Assembly: GCA_011390165.1 (NCBI GenBank)
Contig: JAABSV010000003.1
Span: 62,001-126,000, forward strand
Reading direction: 5' to 3'
DNA from: Desulfobulbaceae bacterium
Lineage (GTDB): Bacteria; Desulfobacterota; Desulfobulbia; Desulfobulbales; Desulfocapsaceae
Length of the DNA stretch: 64,000 bases
Both the position numbers and the translations under genes were made by a program. Positions 47,459 to 57,127 of the stretch are shown here, piece by piece; within the stretch, counting starts at the first letter, position 1, and each line of letters begins with the position of its first letter. Under the pieces are notes generated by a model. The model had not been told where the DNA came from. It did no database searches and was given only the letters and a program-made list of their open reading frames with translations.

Positions 47459-47503
47459 GGCGGCCGGCTGTGGTCGCGCTTAAACCCAGCGACAGCGGCC
47501 GCC
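47459..47503. terminator. Long GC-rich hairpin after lon
   Basis: GGCGGCCG (47459-47466) pairs with CGGCCGCC (47496-47503), and inner CTG/CAG and TCGC/GCGA pairs extend the stem. It begins right after the lon stop. No T-run follows, so it may stabilise or end the lon transcript. Confidence 0.5.
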
Positions 47504-47619
47504 CCCTTCATGCGCAGCCCTCTTGCCGGTCTTTGGGCTGGCGGTGCTGCCAGGTGCGCAGCCGTTGTGTGGTGCAGGGGGTGTGGAGGAGTGGAGGCTG
47601 AGGCGCGGGGGTCGGGGGC

Positions 47620-47694
<75 letters not shown>

Positions 47695-47767
47695 TCTGTG
47701 GAGGCATTTCAGGAAAAGTCTTCTAGCAGAAAGCGGCAGAGGCGTCAACGGTTTTTTCCCGCACCCC

Positions 47768-49081
47768 TTACTCCGGCAGCAAGTCGTAGTAGTAGGTGAG
47801 GATGTCGGTCCGGGTGACGATGCCGATGGGCTTGCCCCCCTGGACCACCGGCAGGTAGCCGACATCGTGCTCGATCATTAAATGGGCGGCATCGGTGGGT
47901 GAGGCATCCGGGGTGGTGGTGAACACTTTCCTGGCCATAAAGGCCTTCACCGGGCTGTGCCACTGGTTTTCCTTCTTCACTTTTTTCAGGTCCCAGAGGA
48001 CGATGATGCCGCAGATGGTATCACCCTCCTGGACCATCAGGCCGCGGATCTTTTCCCGGGCCATCACCGCCTGCACCTCGCGCATCGGGGTCTCTGGTGG
48101 GACCGAGATCACCGGAAAGGACATGATGTCGGCGATGCGGATCTTGCCGCTCCCATTGGCGGCAAGGGCCCGGCAGACTGCCTCCCTGATGCCGGCGGTA
48201 TCAAGGATGGCGTTTTTTACCGTTGCCGAACCGGCACCGGCATGGCCACCGCCGCCGATCTCGGCCAGAATATGGCCAACGTGGATATTGTCCACGCCGC
48301 TCCGGCCGATCACGGTGTGCCGGTCATCGGCCGAGAAGATCACGAAGAGGGCGTCGACGTTGATGATCTTCCGGTACATGCTGACAATGGCGGCGAGGTT
48401 GCCGACCTTCTTCTTCAGGCAGATGGTGTTGAAGCCGATGGTGAAGCCCTTGATCACCAGTTTTTCGGTCTCTTTCATCATTTCGAAGAGGACCTCCTTC
48501 TGGTTCTCTTCATAGGGCGGGTTGAGGAAGAAACCGGCAACGTTGAGGTCGGCCCGGTTGTCGAGGAGGTAGGCGGCGGCGCGGGCGTCTTCGGCGGTGG
48601 TGGAGGGGTAGGAGAGGTGGCCGGTGTCCTCGTAGAGACCGATGAGCAGTACGGTGGAGTCGAGCGGGGAGAGAACCATGCCGCGTCGTCGCATCTCTCG
48701 GACCAGCAGGCTCACCGTTGCCCCCACCCCCTCACGGCAGGACCAGCCGGCCTCGATATCACCGCCACCGCCCATACCGCCGCTCATATGATGGTCCCAG
48801 ATGTCGATCTGCAGATCGGTGCGGGCGGCCAGTTTCTCCATCCGGTCCAGCCGCTGCCACTGGTCGGTGTCGACCACGATGAGCCGGCTGACTGCCTCAT
48901 GCTCCACCTCGTTGGGCAGAATGAGGTTGAAGGCGGTTTTGTGGGTGGAGAGAAACTGCTCGACGTTGCTGTTGGTCATCTTCGGGATCACCCCGACACA
49001 GCCGGGGTAGAGCAGGGTGGCGGCAATGACCGAGGCCAGCCCGTCAAAGTCGGTGTTCTTGTGGGTGGTGGCGATCTCCAT
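47768..49081 (-). CDS. DHH/DHHA1 phosphoesterase with tandem CBS domains
   Basis: A 437-residue protein. The DHH domain has HKNTDFDGLAS, DTDQW and the DHH triad in IDIWDHHMSGG. GGGGHAGAGSA is the DHHA1 substrate motif. Two CBS domains follow (about residues 310-435). This order is like the first half of the long bacterial DHH-CBS-polyA-polymerase/CCA-adding proteins, but the nucleotidyltransferase is missing. It may be a nano-RNase or PAP phosphatase gated by adenosine nucleotides. GGGGA precedes the ATG at 49081; the frame to 49219 is not supported. Confidence 0.82.
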   Translation of the reverse strand: MEIATTHKNTDFDGLASVIAATLLYPGCVGVIPKMTNSNVEQFLSTHKTAFNLILPNEVEHEAVSRLIVVDTDQWQRLDRMEKLAARTDLQIDIWDHHMSGGMGGGGDIEAGWSCREGVGATVSLLVREMRRRGMVLSPLDSTVLLIGLYEDTGHLSYPSTTAEDARAAAYLLDNRADLNVAGFFLNPPYEENQKEVLFEMMKETEKLVIKGFTIGFNTICLKKKVGNLAAIVSMYRKIINVDALFVIFSADDRHTVIGRSGVDNIHVGHILAEIGGGGHAGAGSATVKNAILDTAGIREAVCRALAANGSGKIRIADIMSFPVISVPPETPMREVQAVMAREKIRGLMVQEGDTICGIIVLWDLKKVKKENQWHSPVKAFMARKVFTTTPDASPTDAAHLMIEHDVGYLPVVQGGKPIGIVTRTDILTYYYDLLPE

Positions 49082-49230
49082 TTTTCCCCAGGGCAGAGGC
49101 TGGTCGGGCCTGCAAAAAAGGCTGGGCTGGCGGCGGATGGGAAGAGTTGTCGGCACGAACGATTGAGGGTATGGTACCGCCTGGTAAAAAAAATTACCCG
49201 TAAAAAACCATCTCTGCACAACGATACCAT

Positions 49231-50412
49231 ATGCATATGTCGTCAGCGTCCCGGATCGATCCGCTCCAGTCCCTCTGGTTGCGTCAGCTGCACCAGGAGT
49301 TCACCGAGATCTGCCAGGGCTACCAGCTACCCCTGCGCCCGCCGATCTTTGCCATTGCCGACACCGACCGGGAGGTGGGCTCCTGGTGCCCGCAGAGCCG
49401 CATACTCCGCCTCAGCCGGCGGTTGATCACCGGCTACCCCTGGTCGGTCACTTTGCAGGTGCTCAAGCATGAGATGGCGCACCAGCTCTGCAGCGAGTAT
49501 TTCACCGCTGCGACCACCCCCCATGGTGAGCTGTTCCAGCGGGCCTGTGAGCGGCTGGGGGTGCTGCCGGAGTTCCGTCGGGCCGGATCCATCCTTGCCG
49601 AGAGCCTGGCTGCCACCACCGGCGGTAGCCTCTCGGCACCGGGGCGGCGCTGTATCGAGCGGGTGAAGAAGCTGCTCGCCCTGGCCGAGTCGGCCAACGA
49701 ACACGAGGCCGCCCTGGCCCTGGAGAAGGCCAGAGAGCTGAGCACCCGCCACCATCTCAGTGAACTTGACGGTGTCGGTGACGAGGCCTACTGCTGCCTG
49801 GGAATTGACCGGCAGAAAAAGCGCATTGCCCGCTACCAGAAGGAAATTTGCGCTATTTTGGGCGACTTTTTCTGGGTGCGCTGTGTGCTGGCCGATCTTT
49901 TCCGCCCGGAGAGTGGCGAGTTTTCCCGGGTGATCCAGATTTTCGGCAGTCGGGCCAACGTGGCGGTGGCCGAGTACTGCTACCATTTTCTCGACAACCG
50001 GCTGGCAAGCCTCTGGGCCTCCCGTCGGCGCCAGTTCGGTAGCTCCGGCAAGACCGCTCAACCACTGGGCAGAAACAGCCGGGCCAGCTACTTCCTCGGC
50101 ATACTCCGTGGTTTTCGGGAGAAGCTGGCCAGTCAGCGCCACCCCGGCGGTACCCAACCCGGTGCTGCCCAGCGGGATGCTGCCGAGGAGCGGGCCCTGC
50201 TGGTGCTGGCCGACGCCGGGCTTGACCGCTATATCGGTCTCTACCACCCCCGTCTCTGCCGCAGGCGGAGCAGCCGCTGCCGGATCGATGCCGGTCTCTA
50301 CCACGAGGGGGTCTCGGCCGGGCGGCGGCTCAGCTTCGCCGAGGGGCTCGCCGGGCAGGCGTCAATCCCCCCGGCCAGAATTGCCCAGCGGACCGGGACG
50401 GCTGGGGGGTGA
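49231..50412 (+). CDS. SprT-like zinc metallopeptidase with DUF2786 domain
   Basis: A 393-residue protein. The first ~120 residues are a SprT-like fold with LKHEMAHQL as the HExxH zinc motif and PHGELFQRAC giving the third ligand. A DUF2786-like segment (VKKLLALAESANEHEAALALEKARE) follows, then a DUF7168-like C-terminus. Function in bacteria is not established; SprT relatives act on DNA-protein crosslinks. It is divergent from the DHH-CBS gene. No clear ribosome site is visible; M3 is an alternative start. Confidence 0.75.
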   Translation: MHMSSASRIDPLQSLWLRQLHQEFTEICQGYQLPLRPPIFAIADTDREVGSWCPQSRILRLSRRLITGYPWSVTLQVLKHEMAHQLCSEYFTAATTPHGELFQRACERLGVLPEFRRAGSILAESLAATTGGSLSAPGRRCIERVKKLLALAESANEHEAALALEKARELSTRHHLSELDGVGDEAYCCLGIDRQKKRIARYQKEICAILGDFFWVRCVLADLFRPESGEFSRVIQIFGSRANVAVAEYCYHFLDNRLASLWASRRRQFGSSGKTAQPLGRNSRASYFLGILRGFREKLASQRHPGGTQPGAAQRDAAEERALLVLADAGLDRYIGLYHPRLCRRRSSRCRIDAGLYHEGVSAGRRLSFAEGLAGQASIPPARIAQRTGTAGG

Positions 50413-50449
50413 TTTCATAAAAAAAGTTCGCTGGGCCGTTGCCCGCCGC

Positions 50450-52240
50450 TCAGCGGCCGATGGCGTAGGCCTGCATCAGCCGCGGGGTGGCTGCGGCATG
50501 GAGGAGGCCGTCCGCATCGCGGCGGGCGGCGGTCATCCGGCCGACGCTCCACGGTTCGGCCACGGTCACCCGATGGCCCCGGGCCCGTAACCCCTCGATG
50601 GTGGCGGTGGGGAATGCGGGCTCGATCAGCATCTCGCCGGGTTGGGCGGCACGGGGGTAGAAACTGCTTTGCATGTGCAGGCTATGAAACTGCGGGGCAT
50701 CGATTGCCTGCTGCAGCCCCATGCCGAAATGGGCCAGGCGGAGGAAGAGGAGAAGATTCCACTGGTCCTGCTGGTCGCCGCCGGGGGTGCCGAAGACCAG
50801 GGCCGAGCCGTCGCGGTGGCGAGCCAGGCTGGGGGTCAGGGTGGTGCGGGGGCGGCGGCCCGGGGCAAGTGAGGTGGGCAGCCCCTCCTCCAGCCAGAAC
50901 ATCTGGGCACGGCTGTTGAGGGCAAAACCAAGGCCGGGTAGCACTGGTGACGACTGCAGCCAGCCGCCGGAGGGGGTGGCGGAGAGCAGATTGCCCCAGC
51001 GGTCGATGACGTCCAGATGAACGGTATCACCACGTTTTTCGCTGAGATGGGCCATGGTCGGTTCGCCGGCGGTGGCTCCGCTCGAGGTGAAGCCGGTCGG
51101 GGCGGCGCGGCGAATCACCGCCTCCGCCTGGTGTTCGTAGCCGGCCAGGCGGCCGGGACGCTGGTCGAGACTGGCCCGGTCGCTGATCAACGGCCGACGG
51201 CTGGCGGCATACTCCTCGGAGAGAAGAAGGGCCAGGGGGATGCTGCTCTGCGCTGGGTCGCCGTAGTAGGCCTCGCGGTCGGCGTAGGCCAGCTTGATCG
51301 TTTCGATAACCAGGTGGACAAACTCCACCCCTTGCGGGTCGTAGCGGTCCAGGTCGTAACCGCGGAGGATGGCCAGGGCCTGGAGGAGGACCGGCCCCTG
51401 CCCCCAGGGGCCGGTCTTGTATACCGTCCAGTCGCCATACGCCAACTGGCAGGGCCTTTCGTAGCTGGCCTGCCAGCCGGCCAGATCTTCAGAACAAAGG
51501 AGGGCCCCATGTTGCCAGCCGGTGACATCGACCACCCGGGCGGAGGCACAGTAACTGGTGATTGCCTCGGCAACGAAGCCGGTCCGCCAGGCTTGGCGGG
51601 CCGCCTCGATGCCGCTCCGGCGGTCCGGGGCGCGCCGGGCGATATCGGCCAGACGCTGGTAGGTGGCGGCAAGGTCTGGGTTGGTGAAGAGTCTGCCGGC
51701 GGCTGGCGGCTCTCCGCCCGGCAGCCAGAGAGCGGCAGAGGTCGGCCAGTGGCTGCGGAAGAAATCGGCCAGGCCGGCGATGGTTTCGGCCACCCGTGGC
51801 AGCATGGGGTGGCCATCCCGGGCCAGCTCGATGGCCGGGGCGAGCACCTCGGCCAGTTCCATGCTGCCGTAATCGGCGAGGAGCAGCAGCCAGCCATCCC
51901 AGGCCCCGGGGGTGACGGTGGCGAGGAGGCCGGAACCGGGGACAAGATCCAGCCCCAGCGCCCGGAAGGCGGCGATGGTCGCCCCGGCCGGGGCCACCCC
52001 CTGACCGCAGAGGACCTGCACCTCTTCTCCGGGGCGTTGAAAAATCACCGGTACCTCGCCGGCCGGACCGTTCAGATGCGGTTCAACCACCTGCAGGACC
52101 AGCCCCATTGCCACCGCCGCATCAAAGGCATTTCCCCCCCGTTCGAGGATGGCAAAGCCGTGTGTGGAGGCGAGCCAGTGGGTCGAGGTGACCATACCGA
52201 AGGTGCCGGCGATTTCCGGTCGGGTGGTAAAAGGTGTCAT
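50450..52240 (-). CDS. Gamma-glutamyltransferase-family protein without signal peptide
   Basis: A 596-residue Ntn-hydrolase of the gamma-glutamyltranspeptidase family. The predicted autoprocessing nucleophile is Thr406 in GDTVHLDV; GGNAFDAAVAM and FGTPGGD are other family motifs. Unlike periplasmic Ggt it has no signal peptide, resembling the cytoplasmic YwrD-like branch. It would hydrolyse or transfer gamma-glutamyl or related acyl groups; substrate unknown. GGGAGG precedes the ATG. The CBS-domain gene lies upstream on the same strand. Confidence 0.85.
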   Translation of the reverse strand: MTPFTTRPEIAGTFGMVTSTHWLASTHGFAILERGGNAFDAAVAMGLVLQVVEPHLNGPAGEVPVIFQRPGEEVQVLCGQGVAPAGATIAAFRALGLDLVPGSGLLATVTPGAWDGWLLLLADYGSMELAEVLAPAIELARDGHPMLPRVAETIAGLADFFRSHWPTSAALWLPGGEPPAAGRLFTNPDLAATYQRLADIARRAPDRRSGIEAARQAWRTGFVAEAITSYCASARVVDVTGWQHGALLCSEDLAGWQASYERPCQLAYGDWTVYKTGPWGQGPVLLQALAILRGYDLDRYDPQGVEFVHLVIETIKLAYADREAYYGDPAQSSIPLALLLSEEYAASRRPLISDRASLDQRPGRLAGYEHQAEAVIRRAAPTGFTSSGATAGEPTMAHLSEKRGDTVHLDVIDRWGNLLSATPSGGWLQSSPVLPGLGFALNSRAQMFWLEEGLPTSLAPGRRPRTTLTPSLARHRDGSALVFGTPGGDQQDQWNLLLFLRLAHFGMGLQQAIDAPQFHSLHMQSSFYPRAAQPGEMLIEPAFPTATIEGLRARGHRVTVAEPWSVGRMTAARRDADGLLHAAATPRLMQAYAIGR

Positions 52241-52273
52241 TGCGGCCTCCCTCGAGGGTGGAAACGAAGAGGT

Positions 52274-52885
52274 TCAGGCCCTGATCGCCATGGTCGGCGT
52301 GTTGGCCAGGGCGAAAATCAGGTCGGTTCGGCTGACGATGCCGACAAACATATCCGCTTCGTTGGTGATCGGAATACAGTTGAGCCGCCGGTCGTACATC
52401 ACCCTGGCAATCCTGCGGATATCGGCGAGGGGGTCGGCGGTGAGCAGGGGAAGGGTGACCAGCTGCCGCACCGGAAGTCCCTCCAGATCCTGTAGACTCC
52501 CCCCCTCCTTGACCAACTTGTCGAACAGCCGCTCCAGGGAGAAGAGCCCCAGCGGGCGCTCTTCCGGACTCACCACCGGCAGCTGTCTGATGTTTTTCGC
52601 CTCCAGCAGGGCGTAGCATTCGCCGACCGGGGTGTCGGCGTAGACGGTGGTCACCGGTCGCTTCATCACTTGATAGGCGTGGTGGATAGGTTCGTCGCTT
52701 CGCGCGCTGATCACCTTCCGGTAGGCGTGGATCGCCTCGCCAGTCAGGTAATTGCGAAACGATTCCTTGCCTTCATCGCCATCGATGCTTCGAGCCGGTT
52801 CGCGCCGCTGGATCGCCGGCACCCGGTAGAGTTCTTCCAGGGTGTTGCGAAAGATCCGCCCCTGTTCGTCATAGATTGCAAACAT
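52274..52885 (-). CDS. CBS-domain pair protein
   Basis: A 203-residue protein with two CBS repeats (about residues 70-130 and 135-200), for example PVTTVYADTPVGECYALLEA and DMFVGIVSRTDLIFAL. CBS pairs bind adenosine nucleotides and act as sensors. The first ~60 residues are not recognisable. It lies 33 nt before the gamma-glutamyltransferase-like gene. A weak ribosome site makes the start uncertain. Confidence 0.8.
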   Translation of the reverse strand: MFAIYDEQGRIFRNTLEELYRVPAIQRREPARSIDGDEGKESFRNYLTGEAIHAYRKVISARSDEPIHHAYQVMKRPVTTVYADTPVGECYALLEAKNIRQLPVVSPEERPLGLFSLERLFDKLVKEGGSLQDLEGLPVRQLVTLPLLTADPLADIRRIARVMYDRRLNCIPITNEADMFVGIVSRTDLIFALANTPTMAIRA

Positions 52886-53120
52886 GGTATGTCTGGCGGC
52901 AGGCTCTGCCGCGCCTGGCGGGGAGGTGTCCCGGCAGCGCCGACCGAATGGTCATAAATGGTCATAGTTGCCACCGGCAGGAGGCCCCTTGCCACCCTGC
53001 CGTGGGTTGCCTTGTTGTCCCGTTCATCCACTGCTCCAGGTTCCCTCAGGCAGGCGGTCGAGATCGATGTGATTCCGTAAGGCGATCTTGACCGGGCGAA
53101 AATGGGGTGCGGGTGAACAG

Positions 53121-54416
53121 TTAGGGGTTGTTGCCGTTCCTCCCCCAGGAGCGGTCTTCTGGTCGGACTGGGGATGAGGGATCAAAGCGGGCCATGTAAA
53201 GGGTCTCCGAGAGAAAGAGCACCGTGGCCGAGGGGTGGTAGCCAACCGCCTGGGCCACATCGAGATTCAAACCGATGCGCAGAGGCATGTCAAGCATCAG
53301 GCTGCCCACCGAGCTGGAGCCGCGCAGGGATCTGGTGATCAGGACGGCCAGGCCGCGGCTGCGCTGCTTGCGGGAGATTGCCGCGGTACCCATCAGGGCC
53401 CCCAGGCGGACGTCCTCTTCGCCGTTACGGGAAAAGGTTGGCAGGTTCTGCTCACTCAGCCGCTGGAAGACCTTGCGGCGGCGCTCCTGGTCCATTTCGA
53501 AGGTATCGGCCAGATAGAGGGCGTCGATTCTGCCGTCCAGAGAGTCGATGCACTCCTCGACAGTCAGCCCCACCCGCCCACGCTGGGTTTCGGAAACAAA
53601 GCAACTGACCAGCTGAAAACCTTGATTCTCCGATACCTCCTGGAGGATTCTGGCCATATAATCGGGGTTCTCGGGGTTGTGTTCCGGCACCATCCGTAGC
53701 ACTCCCAGGCGGGGAAACCCCACCGCCTTGTGAAAAAAGAGCACCTCCTCAAACACCAGGCTGTGGGAGCTCTCCAGAAAGCGGTTGAGATTTTCGAAGA
53801 TGTCACGACGCAGCTGCTGGCGGCTTTGCTCGGTGGGTTGCAGGTCAAGGTGCGAGAGGAGAATCAGCGAGGTGAGTTCGGTCAGGGTGTGGTGCTCGAC
53901 GGGGGTCCAGTCGCCCAGGGCAATGAGCAACTCCAAATCGGCCGCTCTCACCAGCCTTTCCCGGACCTGGGCGAACATCTTCAACCGGGCCTGAGAATTC
54001 CAGGCCGTCTCGTAAAAGGCGTCTTTTCGAAAGGTGAGCACCCCGCCACTGCGATGGTCGGCCAGCCAGTTCCAGATCTCCCTGGCGGAGGTCTGGCTGT
54101 TGCTGAGATCGTTCTGCCGGTCAGCCGAGGCAAAGGGTGGCGGAGGGCCTGTCTCCGCCTTCGGCCCCGGTTTGATCAGTCCAAGCTGGTCCAGGTAGTC
54201 GACTAAAGAGAGCAGTTTCTCCTGAAAATGGCTGGCGTCACCCTCCTGCAGATAGCCGACGTTGACCCTGGTCGGCAGTGGTTCCGCCCGGGTCATGGCG
54301 GTGCCGGGGAAGAGGACGGTCGCCAGCAGGAGGAGCATGGCCAGCAGAAGAATTTGCACAGAGGCGGGGGGAGTGGCAAGTGGTGCCGCTGTCTCCCCCA
54401 AAAGAGTATCGGTCAT
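53121..54416 (-). CDS. Exported protein related to ABC-type substrate-binding proteins (TrpX-like)
   Basis: A 431-residue protein with an N-terminal hydrophobic signal or anchor (residues ~20-42). The second half resembles the PF04392-type ABC substrate-binding fold, with DALYLADTFEMDQERRR and NLPTFSRNGEEDVRLG as binding-cleft type segments. No permease or ATPase gene is nearby, so it may act as a receptor rather than a transporter part. It overlaps the small membrane protein gene by ATGA and belongs to the SPFH operon. Confidence 0.6.
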   Translation of the reverse strand: MTDTLLGETAAPLATPPASVQILLLAMLLLLATVLFPGTAMTRAEPLPTRVNVGYLQEGDASHFQEKLLSLVDYLDQLGLIKPGPKAETGPPPPFASADRQNDLSNSQTSAREIWNWLADHRSGGVLTFRKDAFYETAWNSQARLKMFAQVRERLVRAADLELLIALGDWTPVEHHTLTELTSLILLSHLDLQPTEQSRQQLRRDIFENLNRFLESSHSLVFEEVLFFHKAVGFPRLGVLRMVPEHNPENPDYMARILQEVSENQGFQLVSCFVSETQRGRVGLTVEECIDSLDGRIDALYLADTFEMDQERRRKVFQRLSEQNLPTFSRNGEEDVRLGALMGTAAISRKQRSRGLAVLITRSLRGSSSVGSLMLDMPLRIGLNLDVAQAVGYHPSATVLFLSETLYMARFDPSSPVRPEDRSWGRNGNNP

Positions 54417-54595
54417 GGCTGGTGGCGGTGTTTATCGCCTTCCGGGCGCCGGTCGGCGGCAAAGACGAAAAGGACGCCGAGCAGCGGGGTAAAGAGCAGG
54501 GAACTGAAAAAATAGCCCCAGAAACCCCACTTCCGATCCGCGCCAAATAAGCCGACGAGGGCCGAGAACAAGACATAGCCGATAAAATAGAGCAT
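54413..54595 (-). CDS. Small two-helix membrane protein
   Basis: A 60-residue protein with two hydrophobic helices (LYFIGYVLFSALVGLFG and FFSSLLFTPLLGVLFVF) and a charged C-tail. AAGGG precedes the ATG. It overlaps the next gene by ATGA and follows the SPFH gene by 9 nt. Function unknown; it may be a partner of the SPFH protein. Confidence 0.7.
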   Translation of the reverse strand: MLYFIGYVLFSALVGLFGADRKWGFWGYFFSSLLFTPLLGVLFVFAADRRPEGDKHRHQP

Positions 54596-54604
54596 GGAAT
54601 ACCC

Positions 54605-56452
54605 TTATTGTCCAGTTTGTGGCGGTTGGCTCAGCATGCCGTCGATATTCAATTCGTTGACCATTTTCTGCAGGTTGGGAACGCTGTTGAAGTTGTTCTG
54701 CAGGGTCTGTTGGGTGGAGCGGATGACATTCTCGTATCGCTGCTGGAGAAGTTCCGGGCTCACCATTCCCGGGGGCGGAGGTGTTGGTGTGGCCTTGTCG
54801 TCCGCTGCCGCCTTTGCTGCCGAGTTGGCCGTCGTGCTTGCCATCGTGTCCGCTGCGCCGGTCGGGGCAATCTGCCCGCCGGCATCCCGTTCCAGGTTGA
54901 GAATGATCGGCAGGCCGTTTTCCCCACCCCCCACCAGAACCACCTTGGCGTTGGGAGAACGGGCCAGTTCGAGGGTAGCCTGGACGCCGAGCCAGGTCAG
55001 CACACGATCGGTGAGGCTGCCGGCAATGATGTTGTTGAAGGCGTGCAGCCCCTCGGCCTCGAGAATTTTCCGCTTGATCTCCTCCATCGCCTGCTTCAGG
55101 CGGAACTCGTAGGTGAAGTACTCTTGCTGCGCCCGCAGTTTGTTTTCGATGGACGTCTGCACCATCTCCGGCAATTTAATGGTTTTGATGAAAAAAGCAT
55201 CGTAGACGATGGGGATCCGGCCGTTCATCGAAATGATCTCGAGGAGAATCTGCTCTTGAATCAGCTGGGCCTCGGTGGCGTAGATCTCCTCCGGCCCGTA
55301 TCGCCCGATCACTTTGCGGATGGCAGCCTGGGTTACCGGCTTGACCACCTTCTCCTCATAGTCGGGGCCCACCGTTTTGTGGAGAAGGGGGAGCCGTTCC
55401 CGGTCCGGGTAGTAGCGGACGGAGACTTCCAGGCCAACGGCCAGGCCGTTAATGGAGAGCACCGACGGGGTGAGGTGCATATCGTGCACCCTGATGTTAT
55501 AGGGGTAGAGGATGTTCCAGGGGGCGACCAGATAGAGTCCCTCGTGGAAGACCTTCCCCTCCACCACCCCCTCGTGGAGCCGCTTGAACAGAACACCACG
55601 GTAGCCGGGATAGACGGTGATGAAGATTGACGGCGCAAAATAGACCAGGAAAAAGACCACCACCACCCCGATCACCGCCAGTTCCCCGCCCCGTTTCCGT
55701 ACCCATCGCCGCAGCCGTTCTCTTTGCCCGGGGGGTTTCGGCGGCTCCGGCAACGCTTCCGGTTGGTCGATGGCCGCCATCGCCTCCTTCCGCCTTCCGC
55801 CCCGCTTGGCAAAGAGCAGAAGAATGCCGGTGGACAGGCTGAGCAGCAGGAGCAGAAAGGAGGGGATGGCGATCCGTGAGGCGATCATCGCCTGCCACGA
55901 GTCAGCCGAGACATCAAGGGAAAGGATGGCGGCAAGCGCTTCGTTGTCCGGCTGGCTCAGGGGGACCAGGGCCGTCATCCATTCACCCCAGCGGTCGGTG
56001 TGGGGGCCGTCAATCATCTCCAACCGACTGGCAAAAACCCTGCCCATCACCTTTGGCCCGTCCGGATACAACATCCCGGCCGTCGACTCGTCCGGTGAAC
56101 CGATGGGCTCGCTGTCGGCATAGAAAAAGAAGAGGCCATCCTCCCTTTGCCCGATCAGGGAGAGGAATCGGTAGCGGTCGCTGGTCTGCCGGGCCGCCAC
56201 CAGATGCGCCTTGATCTCCAGGTACTCCGCCTTGTCCATATCGGCCGATGAGCCGGACAAGGCCTTCAAAGAGGTGCGGGGGATGGTGTTGGCGATCAGC
56301 CGGGCCTCCTGGAGGACAGCGGTCCGCAGTTCGCCCTCGGCCTGGTCATAGAGCCACCAGGTGGCCAGAGCCCAGCAACCCAGGGCGGCCAGGAGGATAG
56401 CGCAGTTTCGTCGGAGTGTGGCTTGGCGGGGGCTGGGCGTCGTACTGGTCAT
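54605..56452 (-). CDS. Sensor-domain/SPFH (band 7) fusion membrane protein
   Basis: A 615-residue protein. A first membrane helix (~20-40) is followed by a ~150-residue external domain resembling Cache-type sensors, with RFLSLIGQREDGLFFFYAD and ILSLDVSADSW. A second helix (~195-215), a linker, a third helix (~258-280) and an SPFH/prohibitin domain (~285-470) follow, then an Ala/Pro-rich tail. SPFH proteins form membrane scaffolds. The fusion of a ligand-sensor module in front is unusual. Start 56452 has an AAGAGGG site; a frame to 56560 is possible. Confidence 0.75.
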   Translation of the reverse strand: MTSTTPSPRQATLRRNCAILLAALGCWALATWWLYDQAEGELRTAVLQEARLIANTIPRTSLKALSGSSADMDKAEYLEIKAHLVAARQTSDRYRFLSLIGQREDGLFFFYADSEPIGSPDESTAGMLYPDGPKVMGRVFASRLEMIDGPHTDRWGEWMTALVPLSQPDNEALAAILSLDVSADSWQAMIASRIAIPSFLLLLLSLSTGILLLFAKRGGRRKEAMAAIDQPEALPEPPKPPGQRERLRRWVRKRGGELAVIGVVVVFFLVYFAPSIFITVYPGYRGVLFKRLHEGVVEGKVFHEGLYLVAPWNILYPYNIRVHDMHLTPSVLSINGLAVGLEVSVRYYPDRERLPLLHKTVGPDYEEKVVKPVTQAAIRKVIGRYGPEEIYATEAQLIQEQILLEIISMNGRIPIVYDAFFIKTIKLPEMVQTSIENKLRAQQEYFTYEFRLKQAMEEIKRKILEAEGLHAFNNIIAGSLTDRVLTWLGVQATLELARSPNAKVVLVGGGENGLPIILNLERDAGGQIAPTGAADTMASTTANSAAKAAADDKATPTPPPPGMVSPELLQQRYENVIRSTQQTLQNNFNSVPNLQKMVNELNIDGMLSQPPQTGQ

Positions 56453-56647
56453 GAGCAAAACCCTCTTGCCGGCACTGACCGGCATTCCTGTCGGCAGCGC
56501 TGCTGCGGCCGGCTCGTCGTGAGGCAGAGGCCCGGTTTCTGGCCGGGCAGCCGCCGACAAAGGCGATCAGCCTGCTGAGCCCGGTGGGGGGTATCGGCCG
56601 GCGGCTCCGCTGCGTGTCCCTGTTCGTTGTGATGTTCAACCATGGGG

Positions 56648-57127
56648 TCAGTCGCGTACTCGCCAGTCGAAGACAGTTGAGGAGGAAAAGGCCCCGCGCC
56701 AGTAGCGGTCGAGACAGAAGTCCAGGCAGTAAATTTCCTTCTCCTGGCAGGTGTCATGGCCATTGGTCTGCGTCCCGCGGCAAAGTGCCTGCACGGATGG
56801 GCAATCGGTGATGCAGCGCAGGGTCTCAACCCGGTCCGGGGCGGAATCGATTGTCGAGTGGGCAAAAAGAAATACCCGCCCGTAGTACTCCTGCCGGCAC
56901 TGTTCAAGATCGGTCAGCGACAGCCGTAGGCTGGAGCAGGCTGTTCGCTCACGAACAATTTCCGCCAGGGCCGGCGAGTAAAGGACCTCATCCAGTTCCT
57001 GGATCTGCCGATACTTGTCGACCAGCTGGGTAATATGCTCCTGCTCCTCAAGGGCCGGAGTGGTAATCCAGCTCACCACCTCTACCCCGACCACAATGGC
57101 AATAAGAGCAAAAACAATTCTCAACAT
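56648..57127 (-). CDS. Membrane-anchored cysteine-rich protein
   Basis: A 159-residue protein with one N-terminal hydrophobic helix (LRIVFALIAIVVGVEVV), probably an uncleaved anchor. The exported part has eight or so cysteines, such as CITDCPSVQALC and CQEKEIYCLDFC, probably disulfide-bonded. I do not recognise the family. It is the first gene of the SPFH operon, 195 nt upstream of the SPFH gene. The start at 57127 is chosen at the hydrophobic segment; a longer frame to 57244 exists. Confidence 0.6.
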   Translation of the reverse strand: MLRIVFALIAIVVGVEVVSWITTPALEEQEHITQLVDKYRQIQELDEVLYSPALAEIVRERTACSSLRLSLTDLEQCRQEYYGRVFLFAHSTIDSAPDRVETLRCITDCPSVQALCRGTQTNGHDTCQEKEIYCLDFCLDRYWRGAFSSSTVFDWRVRD

